A stretch of DNA of 64,000 nt. Source: Hyphococcus sp. GTDB lineage: Bacteria > Pseudomonadota > Alphaproteobacteria > Caulobacterales > Parvularculaceae. The notes under the pieces were generated by a model, which worked only from the letters and a program-made list of their open reading frames with translations, was not told the origin of the DNA and searched no databases. Shown piece by piece: positions 44,299 through 52,742 of the stretch. Position 1 is the first letter of the stretch. Every line of letters starts with the position of its first letter. The stretch covers positions 62,001 to 126,000 of the forward strand of contig JANQJK010000023.1 of the NCBI GenBank assembly GCA_028281665.1. Reading direction: 5' to 3'. Position numbers and translations under genes: made by a program.

Positions 44299-44651
44299 CG
44301 ACATACGGACGCATGGACATAGAGAAGATGTTGCCTACAGCCGTAATTGCGGGTGTATGATGAGTGTTGCTGTTTCATGTGATCAAATCAATGCATGAAG
44401 AACCACGAGAAACCGACAGTAACTCCGCGACATACAAATTAAGGTGTGTGTAGCCGTCGTTCTTGATCGAAGGCGCAAAAATTGTTCGCAACAACTGAAT
44501 TCACGCTATCACACCGTTGCTCCACACGGCTGCACAAGACCCAACGGAATAGCTCCGTAAACCTCTGAAACGTCACGCTTTTCCGTCTTGACGAAAAATC
44601 GTTAGCGCAGGCATCGTTCGCCTTGTCGTGAACTTGTTTGTGAGCTGCGCC
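44299..44651. other. Intergenic region between cargo B and traG
   Basis: 353 bases of mixed composition without a recognisable gene. It is the right junction of cargo B with the conjugation genes and probably holds the traG promoter. Confidence 0.5.
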
Positions 44652-46676
44652 GTGACGCCAACTAAAATCCTCATTGGACAGATTATTCTGGTTTTTGCAG
44701 TCGTAATCGCCTGTGTCTGGTTCGCGACACAATGGGCGGCGGCGGCCCTCGGCCACGATCCCGCGTTAGGCGCCCCATTTACCGAAATCGCCGGTCAATC
44801 GATCTACTACCCTTGGCGCCTTTTCGAGTGGTGGTACGCCTATGAAGCTTACGCGCCTGGCGTCTTCAATCGCGCCGGCGCGCTTGCCGCCGGCGGCGGG
44901 TTTCTCGGCGCCGGGGTCGCTATTGCTGGATCGGTATGGCGGGCGCGGCAATCGAAAAACGTCACCACCTACGGGTCGTCGCGCTGGGCGTCGGTCAAGG
45001 AAATCGCCCGCGCCAAATTATTCCAGCCGGCCGGCGTTTTCCTCGGAACATTCAAAAACAGATATCTCCGCCATGACGGACCGGAGCATGTGATGGCATT
45101 CGCGCCGACGCGTTCGGGCAAGGGCGTCGGGCTCGTGGTGCCAACGCTGCTCTCCTGGCCGCACTCCGCGGTTATTCACGACATCAAGGGCGAGAACTGG
45201 TCGCTCACCGCCGGCTGGCGCTCAAAAATTTCCCATTGTCTATTGTTCAATCCAACAGACGGAAATAGCGCCAAATATAACCCACTCCTCGAAGTGCGCC
45301 GCGACGAGCATGAAGTGCGCGACGTTCAGAATATCGCCGACATTCTCGTCGATCCCGAAGGCGCGCTTGAACGCCGCAGTCATTGGGAAAAGACCGCTCA
45401 TGCGCTTCTCGTCGGCGTCATCCTCCATGTTCTCTATGCGGAAAAAGAAAAGACGCTGGCGCGCGTCGCAGAATTTTTGAGCGATCCGGACCGGTCTTTC
45501 GAGCAGGCGCTTCTCATCATGATGACGACTAATCATGTGGGCGACGAGAAGTCCCCGCGCGCGCACCCGGCCGTGGCCGCGGCGGCGCGCGAGCTATTAA
45601 ACAAGGCGGATAACGAGCGCTCAGGCGTCTTATCGACGGCCGTCAGTTTCCTAAGCCTTTATCGCGACCCAACCGTGGCGAAAGTGACGAGCGCCTGCGA
45701 CTGGCGCATCGCCGACTTCACATCTGCGGAAAAGCCGGTTTCTCTTTATCTTGTCATTCCGCCCTCGGATATTTCCCGGACCAAACCGCTGGTGCGTCTG
45801 GTCCTGAATCAGATCGGCCGGCGTCTCACCGAAAAGCTCGACGGCGATGAGACACTTAAAAAGCGCCGCAAGGTTCTTTTGATGCTCGATGAGTTTCCCG
45901 CGCTTGGCCGGCTCGATTTCTTCGAATCAGCGCTCGCCTTCATGGCCGGTTACGGCGTCAGAGCCTTTCTGATCGCCCAAAGCCTTAATCAGATCGCCAA
46001 AGCCTATGGCGAGAACAACGCTATTCTCGACAATTGCCATGTGCGCGTCGCCTTCGCGTCAAACGATGACCGCACTGCCAAGCGTATCTCCGACATGCTG
46101 GGGCAAACGACGGAATTGCGCGCCATGCGCAATTACGCGGGCCATCGTCTCGCCCCCTGGCTCGCCCATGTCATGGTCTCGCGGCAGGAAACTCAGCGAC
46201 CGTTGTTGACGCCCGGCGAAGTCATGCAATTGCCGCCGGATGACGAGCTGGTGCTGGTCTCTGGATTGGCGCCGGTGAGGGCCGCAAAACTGCGGTACTA
46301 TGAAGATCGGAATTTTACCGAGCGGGTAGCTGCTGCGCCGCAGTTATCGGACGACCAATACGCAGATTCGCCGGCCACGCGGAAAGATGATTGGCGCGGC
46401 CAGATTCGCTTTGTCGATGACCGCCTTGTCGAGCAATGGCGGGAGCGCCGAAAATCGTCATTCGGCGAGGGTGGCTTAAGACGCCAGCCGGAGCTGGACG
46501 CCCCCGACGCCGACCGCGCTGAAACGAAGACTTCGCCAGAACCGCCAAATGCGGACGAGGACGATCCGTCGATCGCCGCGCGGCGTCTTGCCGACATGCA
46601 AAAACGTCTTTCCCCCGCCCAGCGCGCCCATGGCGTCAATCTCTCTCAAGATCACGACATTCTGAAAGGAGTTTGA
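44652..46676 (+). CDS. traG: TraG/VirD4 type IV coupling protein
   Basis: An inner-membrane ATPase that hands the relaxase-DNA complex to the mating channel. It has about 674 residues: two N-terminal membrane segments (LIGQIILVFAVVIACVWFATQ and a second near residue 75), Walker A APTRSGKGVGLVVP, Walker B VLLMLDEFPALGRL and the C-terminal RYYEDRNF typical of TraG. The GTG at 44652 giving MTPTKILIGQ is preferred to the track's ATG because family members start this way. In related ICEs traG follows the relaxase directly; here cargo B separates them. Confidence 0.92.
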   Translation: MTPTKILIGQIILVFAVVIACVWFATQWAAAALGHDPALGAPFTEIAGQSIYYPWRLFEWWYAYEAYAPGVFNRAGALAAGGGFLGAGVAIAGSVWRARQSKNVTTYGSSRWASVKEIARAKLFQPAGVFLGTFKNRYLRHDGPEHVMAFAPTRSGKGVGLVVPTLLSWPHSAVIHDIKGENWSLTAGWRSKISHCLLFNPTDGNSAKYNPLLEVRRDEHEVRDVQNIADILVDPEGALERRSHWEKTAHALLVGVILHVLYAEKEKTLARVAEFLSDPDRSFEQALLIMMTTNHVGDEKSPRAHPAVAAAARELLNKADNERSGVLSTAVSFLSLYRDPTVAKVTSACDWRIADFTSAEKPVSLYLVIPPSDISRTKPLVRLVLNQIGRRLTEKLDGDETLKKRRKVLLMLDEFPALGRLDFFESALAFMAGYGVRAFLIAQSLNQIAKAYGENNAILDNCHVRVAFASNDDRTAKRISDMLGQTTELRAMRNYAGHRLAPWLAHVMVSRQETQRPLLTPGEVMQLPPDDELVLVSGLAPVRAAKLRYYEDRNFTERVAAAPQLSDDQYADSPATRKDDWRGQIRFVDDRLVEQWRERRKSSFGEGGLRRQPELDAPDADRAETKTSPEPPNADEDDPSIAARRLADMQKRLSPAQRAHGVNLSQDHDILKGV

Positions 46677-46680
46677 CGTC

Positions 46681-47172
46681 ATGGGTAAGCCGCGCATCCA
46701 CCCTTACATCTCTGAAAGCGTCTACGCGAAGCTCTCTGCGGCGTCGAAAAAGCCCGGTTTAAGCGAATCGCAAGTCGTTGAAGCCGCACTTGCCGCGTTC
46801 TTTTCCTATGACGTCGATGACGCCCGCGACGCCGCCATCATCCGCCGGCTTGATCGCATGACGCGTCAATTCGGGCGGATTGAACGCGATCACATGATCC
46901 TCGGCGAAACTCTGGCGCTCTTTATACGGACCTATCTCACCGTGACGCCGCCAGTGCCGGAACAGGACAAAGCCGCCGCTCGGGCAAAAGGCGCAGAGCG
47001 ATTTGAAATCTTTATCGAACAGCTCGGCCGCCAACTCGCGGCGGGAAAGCGCGCTTTTGAGAACGCCTTTGAAGAGATCGCGCCGGGCGCGGAAGAATTT
47101 TTCACCGCTGACGACATCGCCGCGATGAAGGAAAACGGCGCGGGCAAGACGACGGAGGCCGTCGATGCGTGA
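46681..47172 (+). CDS. Ribbon-helix-helix (CopG-like) protein of the tra operon
   Basis: A 163-residue protein with an N-terminal ribbon-helix-helix (KPRIHPYISESVYAKLSAASKKPGLSESQVVEAALAAFF) and a helical C-terminal part. It lies between traG and trbB in many alphaproteobacterial ICEs and may regulate the operon. AAAGGAG precedes the ATG; the 3' end overlaps trbB by 8 bases. Confidence 0.85.
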   Translation: MGKPRIHPYISESVYAKLSAASKKPGLSESQVVEAALAAFFSYDVDDARDAAIIRRLDRMTRQFGRIERDHMILGETLALFIRTYLTVTPPVPEQDKAAARAKGAERFEIFIEQLGRQLAAGKRAFENAFEEIAPGAEEFFTADDIAAMKENGAGKTTEAVDA

Positions 47173-48139
47173 TCTTTGCCGGCCCGAGACCCGTGCGCGT
47201 CAACGCGCCATGCTTTCAACCGCCTTTGGTCCGGCGGTGAACGCAGCGCTGGAGGACGGGTCGGTTATGGAAGTCATGGTCAATCCCGACGGCCGGTTAT
47301 GGGTCGAGCGTCACGGAACGGGACGGGTCGACACCGGCGAACGGATGTCGCAAGCCAATGTGGAGCGGGCCATTCGCCTTGTCGCTAGTCATATTGGCCG
47401 TGAGTGCGATCGCGAACGACCCATTGTCAGCGCCGAACTCCCGGAAACCGGGGAACGGTTCGAAGGCGTGTTACCGCCGGTCTCAACAGCGCCGTGCTTT
47501 TCCATACGGAAGGCGGCGGGCCGCGTCTTCTCGCTCGACGATTATGTCGCCGCCGAGATTATGACGGAGCCCCAAAGCCGTACACTACGTCATGCAGTCC
47601 GGGAACGGATGAATATCGTCATCGTCGGCGGCACGTCGTCGGGCAAGACAACACTTGCCAATTCGCTGCTCGCCGAAATCGCGGTAAGCGGCGATCGCAT
47701 CGTGATGATAGAAGATACAAGAGAGCTTCAGTGCGAAGCGCCTGACGCCGTTGCCTTGCGAACAACGCCCGGCGTCGTGTCGCTCGCCGATCTTGTCCGT
47801 TCGACTATGCGATTGCGTCCCGATCGAATTATCGTCGGAGAGGTGCGGGGGCCTGAAGCCCTCGACATGCTGAAAGCCTGGAACACCGGTCATCCAGGCG
47901 GCGTCGCGACTTTGCACGCGAATTCTGCGCGGGCGGGCCTCTACCGTCTCGAACAATTGATTCAGGAAGCCGTCGTCACAGTCCCTCGCGAATTGATCGC
48001 CGACGCCATCGATTGCGTCGTCTTCATTCGCGGTCGCAACGGCGCGCGCCGCGTCGAGACCGTCGCCGCGGTCCGCGGATTGGAAGCGGGCAATTATGCC
48101 CTCGGCGATCTCGACTTCAATCTTGTTACCGCCGCTTGA
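47165..48139 (+). CDS. trbB: TrbB (VirB11-like) conjugation ATPase
   Basis: A 324-residue hexameric secretion ATPase at the base of the mating channel. Walker A is GGTSSGKTTLAN, and EDTRELQCEAPDAVALRTTPGV and GEVRGPEALDMLKAWNTGHPGGVATLHAN are characteristic. It looks intact, although the channel genes after trbD are mostly deleted. Confidence 0.95.
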   Translation: MRDLCRPETRARQRAMLSTAFGPAVNAALEDGSVMEVMVNPDGRLWVERHGTGRVDTGERMSQANVERAIRLVASHIGRECDRERPIVSAELPETGERFEGVLPPVSTAPCFSIRKAAGRVFSLDDYVAAEIMTEPQSRTLRHAVRERMNIVIVGGTSSGKTTLANSLLAEIAVSGDRIVMIEDTRELQCEAPDAVALRTTPGVVSLADLVRSTMRLRPDRIIVGEVRGPEALDMLKAWNTGHPGGVATLHANSARAGLYRLEQLIQEAVVTVPRELIADAIDCVVFIRGRNGARRVETVAAVRGLEAGNYALGDLDFNLVTAA

Positions 48140-48152
48140 GAAAGGAACGCCC

Positions 48153-48464
48153 ATGTTGAGACAATCGGTATTATTCGCAGCGATCTTTATCGCATTCATC
48201 GCTTGGCCTGCCGCCGCCCATGCCGCCGGCTCTGGGATGCCGTGGGAAGCGCCGCTGCAACAAATTCTCGACTCTATTGAAGGACCAGTCGCCCGCATCG
48301 TCGCCGTGATCATCATTATCATAACGGGCCTGACGCTCGCCTTCGGCGGCGCTGACGGCGGGTTCAGGCGAATGGTTCAGATTGTCTTCGGCCTTTCCAT
48401 CGCTTTCGCTGCCACGTCGTTTTTTCTGGCGTTCTTCTCGTTCGGCGGCGGCGCGGTGATTTGA
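48153..48464 (+). CDS. trbC: TrbC (VirB2-like) pilin
   Basis: A 103-residue pilin precursor: signal MLRQSVLFAAIFIAFIAWPAAAHA, then two membrane helices (VARIVAVIIIIITGLTLAFGG and IVFGLSIAFAATSFFLAFF). The ATG at 48153, after AAAGGAACG, removes the 19-residue extension of the track, which only reads through the end of trbB. Confidence 0.9.
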   Translation: MLRQSVLFAAIFIAFIAWPAAAHAAGSGMPWEAPLQQILDSIEGPVARIVAVIIIIITGLTLAFGGADGGFRRMVQIVFGLSIAFAATSFFLAFFSFGGGAVI

Positions 48465-48474
48465 GGTAACTCCT

Positions 48475-48747
48475 ATGACTGTTCCCACACAAATGATTGA
48501 CGGTTATACGGCGCCGCTGCACCGCTCGCTCACCGAGCCTATTCTTCTTGCCGGCGCGCCGCGCTCGGTCGCCATCCTCAACGGCACTATCGCGGCGGCG
48601 CTTGGTCTCGGCCTGCAACTCTGGCTTGCCGGAATCGTCTACTGGCTCGTCGCCCACGGAATATGCGTTTACGCCGCTAAGCGCGATCCAAAATTCATGG
48701 AAGTCCTAATCCGCCATGTGCGGCACAAGGGGTATTTGGGATGCTGA
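48475..48747 (+). CDS. trbD: TrbD (VirB3-like) conjugation protein
   Basis: A 90-residue inner-membrane protein with the VirB3 pattern: APLHRSLTEPILLAGAPRS followed by a hydrophobic hairpin and RDPKFMEVLIRHVRHKGYLGC at the end. It overlaps the start of trbE by 7 bases, the usual arrangement. Confidence 0.92.
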   Translation: MTVPTQMIDGYTAPLHRSLTEPILLAGAPRSVAILNGTIAAALGLGLQLWLAGIVYWLVAHGICVYAAKRDPKFMEVLIRHVRHKGYLGC

Positions 48748-49455
48748 ATCTCGCCGAATATCAAAAACGCCCCGCTGCTCTTGCCGATTATCTACCGTGG
48801 GCTTGTCTCATAGCGCCGGGCGTCATTCTTAACAAAGACGGGAGCTTTCAGCGAACGTTTGCCTATCGCGGGCCCGATCTTGAAAGCTCGACGTTCGAAG
48901 AACTGGTCGGCGTTTGCGCGCGAGTTAATAACGTGCTGCGGCGCTTCAGTTCGGGTTGGGCGCTGTTTTTTGAAGCGCAGCGATTGCCCGCGCTCGGCTA
49001 TCCGACATCGGAATGGCGAGATGCGCTCGCCTGGCTTGTGGACGAGGAACGACGCGCGGCATTTGAGGAAGCGGATACTCATTTCGAAAGCGCATACTAT
49101 TTGACGTTCGTTTATTTGCCCCCGGCCGAAACGATCGACCGCGCGGAAAACCTGCTGCTTGAACGTCCGGACGGGCGAGAGGGACGCGCTTATCGGGAAC
49201 ATCTGGAGCGTTTCATCGCGGAGACGACTCGCGCCCTCGATCTATTGGGTTCGATCATGCCGTCGGCGCGCGCCCTTGATGATGATGAAACGCTGACCTT
49301 TCTTCATTCAACCATTTCTCCGAAACGCCATCGCGTCGTTGCGCCAGAGATTCCCGCCTATCTCGACGGCGTCCTGGTGGACGCCGATTTATCCGGCGGC
49401 CTTGAACCGACGCTCGGCAGCGAGGTCTTAAAGACCATTTCGATTCTTGGCTTAT
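48741..49455 (+). pseudogene. trbE: trbE (VirB4 ATPase), 5' part only
   Basis: The first ~235 residues of TrbE are present (YLPWACLIAPGVILNKDGSFQRTFAYRGPDL ... LVDADLSGGLEPTLGSEVLKTISILGL). At about 49450 the sequence switches to the 3' part of trbI in another frame, and the trbE frame then runs to a chance stop at 49526. The Walker motifs of this normally ~800-residue ATPase are missing, so the product cannot power secretion. Confidence 0.88.
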
Positions 49456-49456
49456 C

Positions 49457-49798
49457 TTCCCGAACGGCGCGTCCATCGTCATCCAAAATCTGCCCGGCAC
49501 TGACGCTCAAGGATTTGCGGGCCTAGAAGACGAGGTCGACTTCCATACCTGGCGGCTATTGAAAGGCATTGTGCTGTCAACGCTTCTCGGCGTCGGCACG
49601 GAATTGAGTTTCGACGACAATGAGAGCGATATTGTCGAAGCCTTGCGCGAGTCGGCGCAAAGCTCCGCCAACCAGGCCGGCCAGCGCCTTATCAATCGCA
49701 CGTTGAACATTCAGCCAACCATCACCATCCGGCAAGGCTGGCCGTTGCGGGTTGTTGTGAATAAAGACCTGGTGCTTCGTCCCTATGAGGAGTTTTAG
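49457..49798 (+). pseudogene. trbI: trbI (VirB10-like), 3' part only
   Basis: The frame reads FPNGASIVIQNLPGTDAQGFAGLEDEVDFHTWRLLKG...STLLGVGTELSF...INRTLNIQPTITIRQGWPLRVVVNKDLVLRPYEEF, the C-terminal ~113 residues of TrbI. No start or N-terminal region is present. Together with trbE' it marks the loss of the end of trbE, all of trbJ, trbL, trbF and trbG, and the start of trbI, assuming the usual gene order. Confidence 0.85.
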
Positions 49799-49802
49799 CC
49801 CC

Positions 49803-50093
49803 GTGACTTCGCCGTCATTGAAACTCTCCCGGTTGCCGGACTTAAAGCCCGTCAAGATGACGATCTCGCTTGATCCGGAACTCGCCGAGGATTTGAAAAT
49901 CTATTCGGAGGTTTACCGGGAATTTTACGGCGAGGCGAAATCCGTCGCCGATCTTTCACCTTACATTTTGCGCGCATTCATCGACGCCGACGCCGCCTTC
50001 AAGCGTGCACGCAAAAAGCGATCTGCCGGCGGCCCGTCCGCGCCGGCCAGTCGCAATGGTAAAGCATCGGACGCAAGTAACCCCACGGAGTAG
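49803..50093 (+). CDS. DUF2274 family protein
   Basis: A 96-residue protein with the DUF2274 pattern LKLSRLPDLKPVKMTISLDPELAEDLKIYSEVYREFYGE...LSPYILRAFIDADAAFKRARK. It normally follows trbI in Trb clusters and does so here after the trbI remnant. The GTG at 49803 is preferred because it lies after the trbI stop and gives the usual N-terminus. Role unknown; it resembles a small DNA-binding protein. Confidence 0.82.
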   Translation: MTSPSLKLSRLPDLKPVKMTISLDPELAEDLKIYSEVYREFYGEAKSVADLSPYILRAFIDADAAFKRARKKRSAGGPSAPASRNGKASDASNPTE

Positions 50094-50097
50094 AAAA

Positions 50098-50400
50098 ATG
50101 GCGAATATTGGAAAATTTAAGCCGAGCAAGAACGGCTATGACGGCGTTATCCAAACGCTGACCTTAAATGCCGAAGTCAGCATCATCCCAAATGAGAAGA
50201 AAAACGGAGACAAATCGCCGGATTATTTTGTCAAAGCCGGGGACAGCGACATCGGGGCCGCCTGGAAGATGAAGTCCAAGGGCGATGAACCGATCGATTA
50301 TCTGAGCGTGTTGCTTGACGATCCGAGTTTCGCCGAACCCATTCGTGCTGCGCTCTTCGATAAGGGTGAGCAGGCGCACCTCGTTTGGGACCGAAAATAG
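50098..50400 (+). CDS. DUF736 family protein (second copy)
   Basis: A 100-residue DUF736 protein (ANIGKFKPSKNGYDGVIQTLTLNAEVSIIPNEKKNGDKSPDYFV...IGAAWKMKS), 4 bases after the DUF2274 gene. The ATG at 50098 matches the usual family start; the track's longer version reads back into DUF2274. Function unknown. Confidence 0.88.
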   Translation: MANIGKFKPSKNGYDGVIQTLTLNAEVSIIPNEKKNGDKSPDYFVKAGDSDIGAAWKMKSKGDEPIDYLSVLLDDPSFAEPIRAALFDKGEQAHLVWDRK

Positions 50401-50678
50401 GGTACGTGGGCCGGTTGTGCGACTTGAGCGTCGAGCGAAGCCAGCATCCCCGTTGGCGGCGGGCCTGATTCACCAAGCGGGTACATCTCGGCCTAATGGC
50501 AAGCCGGCTGGCCGCCTCACTTTTTATATTGCGGCAACGGCCAATAGCTCTTGAATTTCATAAGGTTAATACCCATTTACCCAATGTGCGCAAAAAACGG
50601 CTAGAGTAGTCTTATCCGGCCTGCGCATTGCAAATTTAGCGCGGATGGCCCATATTCGCGTCAAGAAAGGAGGAAGCT

Positions 50679-50810
50679 ATGACCGCAGCTATTAAAGCTT
50701 TTCAAGAGCGGCCGTTTGACACGGCGCTGGTGGCGTCAGCCGTCCTCCTGATTGTCGGCGGCGCCGCCGGCATTCTGATTGTCGGCGGACTTAGGCTTAT
50801 CGCCGGCTAA
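50679..50810 (+). CDS. Small single-helix membrane protein (43 aa)
   Basis: Too short for the ORF track. The ATG is preceded by AAGAAAGGAGGAAGCT, one of the strongest ribosome sites in the window. The 43-residue product MTAAIKAFQERPFDTALVAS... continues with one hydrophobic helix (AVLLIVGGAAGILIVGGLRLIAG). Its last 75 bases overlap the 3' end of the convergent potassium-channel gene. Function unknown; a small inner-membrane protein is likely if translated. Confidence 0.5.
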   Translation: MTAAIKAFQERPFDTALVASAVLLIVGGAAGILIVGGLRLIAG

Positions 50811-51431
50811 ACGCCAGTGTTTGCGGGCGGCGTTAATCGCCTGTGCCGGCCTGCAAACAATTGCCTTAATTCCCCACCAGAGATCATCGAAATCCCATTG
50901 TTTATCGTCGCCGTCCGGCTGCGTCGGATAGCGCATCCAGTCGTTTGCGACAGCGACGACGAACCCTAGAAAGACATATCCTGAAAGCGCTTGTATTGCA
51001 GAGACAAGTCTCAGGTCAGGAGACGGTTGAAAGTCGCCATATCCAAGAGTCGTGAACGTCACAATTGAAAAATAGAGACTGTCGCTAAATGTCGGCGTTT
51101 CGGGCGTTTTCAAATGCGCTGGTCCAGCAAACGTGATGGGAAAAGCTTCGTGGATAAAAGCGAAAGCGAGGATCAGCAGAAAGCCATTCACCACAAGCCA
51201 AAAAAACGCGAAACGATCCGCTATGGTTGTTACGAACGCCCCGCGAAACGCGCCGACAACCGCAAGGAAAGCTCCTGCCAAAACGAAATAAATCGCAGGC
51301 AGCACTGCCGGCAAAAGCGGGCGTGCGAGCCAAAACAGCGTAACGACGAAGATGTTGCCGAGTGTTGGGGCAACAACGTAAAGCGCCAAATCCCGCTTTG
51401 CGCCTTTGCCTTCTGATCTTTGGCTATCCAT
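50736..51431 (-). CDS. Ion channel (two-pore-like potassium channel domain)
   Basis: A 231-residue membrane protein with about five hydrophobic segments, the last pair framing the selectivity filter FTTLGYGDFQPS, followed by LSGYVFLGFVVAVANDWM. It is probably a potassium channel. The cytoplasmic tail ends in a charged, low-complexity stretch. It is cargo near the right end of the element, between the backbone and the integrase. Confidence 0.85.
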   Translation of the reverse strand: MDSQRSEGKGAKRDLALYVVAPTLGNIFVVTLFWLARPLLPAVLPAIYFVLAGAFLAVVGAFRGAFVTTIADRFAFFWLVVNGFLLILAFAFIHEAFPITFAGPAHLKTPETPTFSDSLYFSIVTFTTLGYGDFQPSPDLRLVSAIQALSGYVFLGFVVAVANDWMRYPTQPDGDDKQWDFDDLWWGIKAIVCRPAQAINAARKHWRLAGDKPKSADNQNAGGAADNQEDG

Positions 51432-51491
51432 GCCGCTCCCCTATTGCTCCGACGCTCGCGGAATTCGCAAGGAATCGCAATCGTAACTTCA

Positions 51492-52616
51492 TCATCCAGC
51501 GTGCTTTGACCACGGCGATGTCGTCGTAATCAGGATCCCCGATGGCGGAGGTGTTGGCGGCAAGTCGTTAGGAGCGTATTTTTTCGTAAGATGCTCCGGA
51601 CGAAGGTGCGTATATCGATTGAGCATTTTCCAGTCGCGATGGCCGGTTACAAGGGCGACCTCTTGAATTTTCAGACCAGCCTCAAAGAGCCGGCTTGTCG
51701 CTTCGTGCCGCAAATCATGGAAACGCAATCCTTCAATCCCGAGCGCTCGGCAGGCGCGCCGGAATGCGGCGCCAACGGATCGCGGATTGTATGGGAAAAT
51801 ACGATCGCCGTTAGGAACCGCCGCAATCTGCTCCTGGATCAATTCCCATGCGTCATACCCGTTGATATCGAGCAGCGGCACTTTCTGATGATTGCCTTCT
51901 TTCTTGCGGGGGTCTTTGCGATTCCGCACCAATTGTGTGCGCGTCCGAGCGCAAACGTCTTTGCGCGCGATCATGCAGATTTCTTCTTGGCGCATGGCTG
52001 TCGCTACAGCGAATTTGATGATCCTCCCGACAGGAATAGTCTGTCGCGGATTGCTGTCGACATAGGCGATCAGCGCGTCGAGTTCATCCTGCGTCGGCCG
52101 GCGATCCCGTTCCTGACTGTGGCCGACAAGGCCGAGCCGGTTCAACGCCTTGCGCGCCAATTGCACCGGTTCAATACTGACATTGAGGCCGTGAACGGCG
52201 GCGGCGTGTGTTAAAATGGTTCCGATGTAAGATAGCTCCGAACCAAGCGTTGACGGTGAGATCCCGTCCTTGGCGCGTTTCTTGCCGAATTCAATCAAGC
52301 GTTCGCGGGTCAGCTGATCGATTCGGAGATGGCCGATACGCTGTCGGAGAGCCTTCAAGGCGCCTCTTTTAGACCGTCTTATTCTCTTGCCGACCTCGCG
52401 TAGATCGTCGAGGTGGATATCTAACAGTTCGCCGAATGTTGTCGCATCGTGAGCGTTCGACAACGCCACGTCCTCGCCGCGGTCGATCCGGCGTTCGGTC
52501 TCAAGCGCCCATCGTTCGGCTTCGGCCTTGCGTCGAAAAGTGGCCGACGCATACTGGCCTTTACGTCGGACTTGGACACGCCAACTATCGGATTTTGTTT
52601 TTATGAAAGTTGCCAT
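51492..52616 (-). CDS. int: Tyrosine recombinase/integrase of the dusA-inserted element
   Basis: A 374-residue site-specific recombinase: N-terminal arm-binding region (KTKSDSWRVQVRRKGQYASATFRRKAEAERWA), core-binding region and catalytic domain with ATAMRQEEI (Arg), HDLRHEATSRLFE (His-x-x-Arg), GHRDWKMLNRYTHL (His and Tyr). It is transcribed away from dusA and ends the element, as in known dusA-specific integrases. The ATG of MATFIKTK is preferred because GAGG lies 9 bases upstream. Confidence 0.93.
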   Translation of the reverse strand: MATFIKTKSDSWRVQVRRKGQYASATFRRKAEAERWALETERRIDRGEDVALSNAHDATTFGELLDIHLDDLREVGKRIRRSKRGALKALRQRIGHLRIDQLTRERLIEFGKKRAKDGISPSTLGSELSYIGTILTHAAAVHGLNVSIEPVQLARKALNRLGLVGHSQERDRRPTQDELDALIAYVDSNPRQTIPVGRIIKFAVATAMRQEEICMIARKDVCARTRTQLVRNRKDPRKKEGNHQKVPLLDINGYDAWELIQEQIAAVPNGDRIFPYNPRSVGAAFRRACRALGIEGLRFHDLRHEATSRLFEAGLKIQEVALVTGHRDWKMLNRYTHLRPEHLTKKYAPNDLPPTPPPSGILITTTSPWSKHAG

Positions 52617-52642
52617 GTTAGTATTCCTCAATGGTGTGCGCT

Positions 52643-52651
52643 ATGCGTGCA
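52643..52651 (+). repeat. Possible integrase arm-site repeat, right end
   Basis: atgcgtgca, identical to 9496-9504 and in the same orientation, between int and attR. Confidence 0.3.
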
Positions 52652-52742
52652 GGGCCAGCGTGAAACTCCGAGAATTGAGGTGAAATTATGAGCGTATACG
52701 GAGTAAATCGGCTTCCCTCAATGTCTTGAATATACTCGAAAA

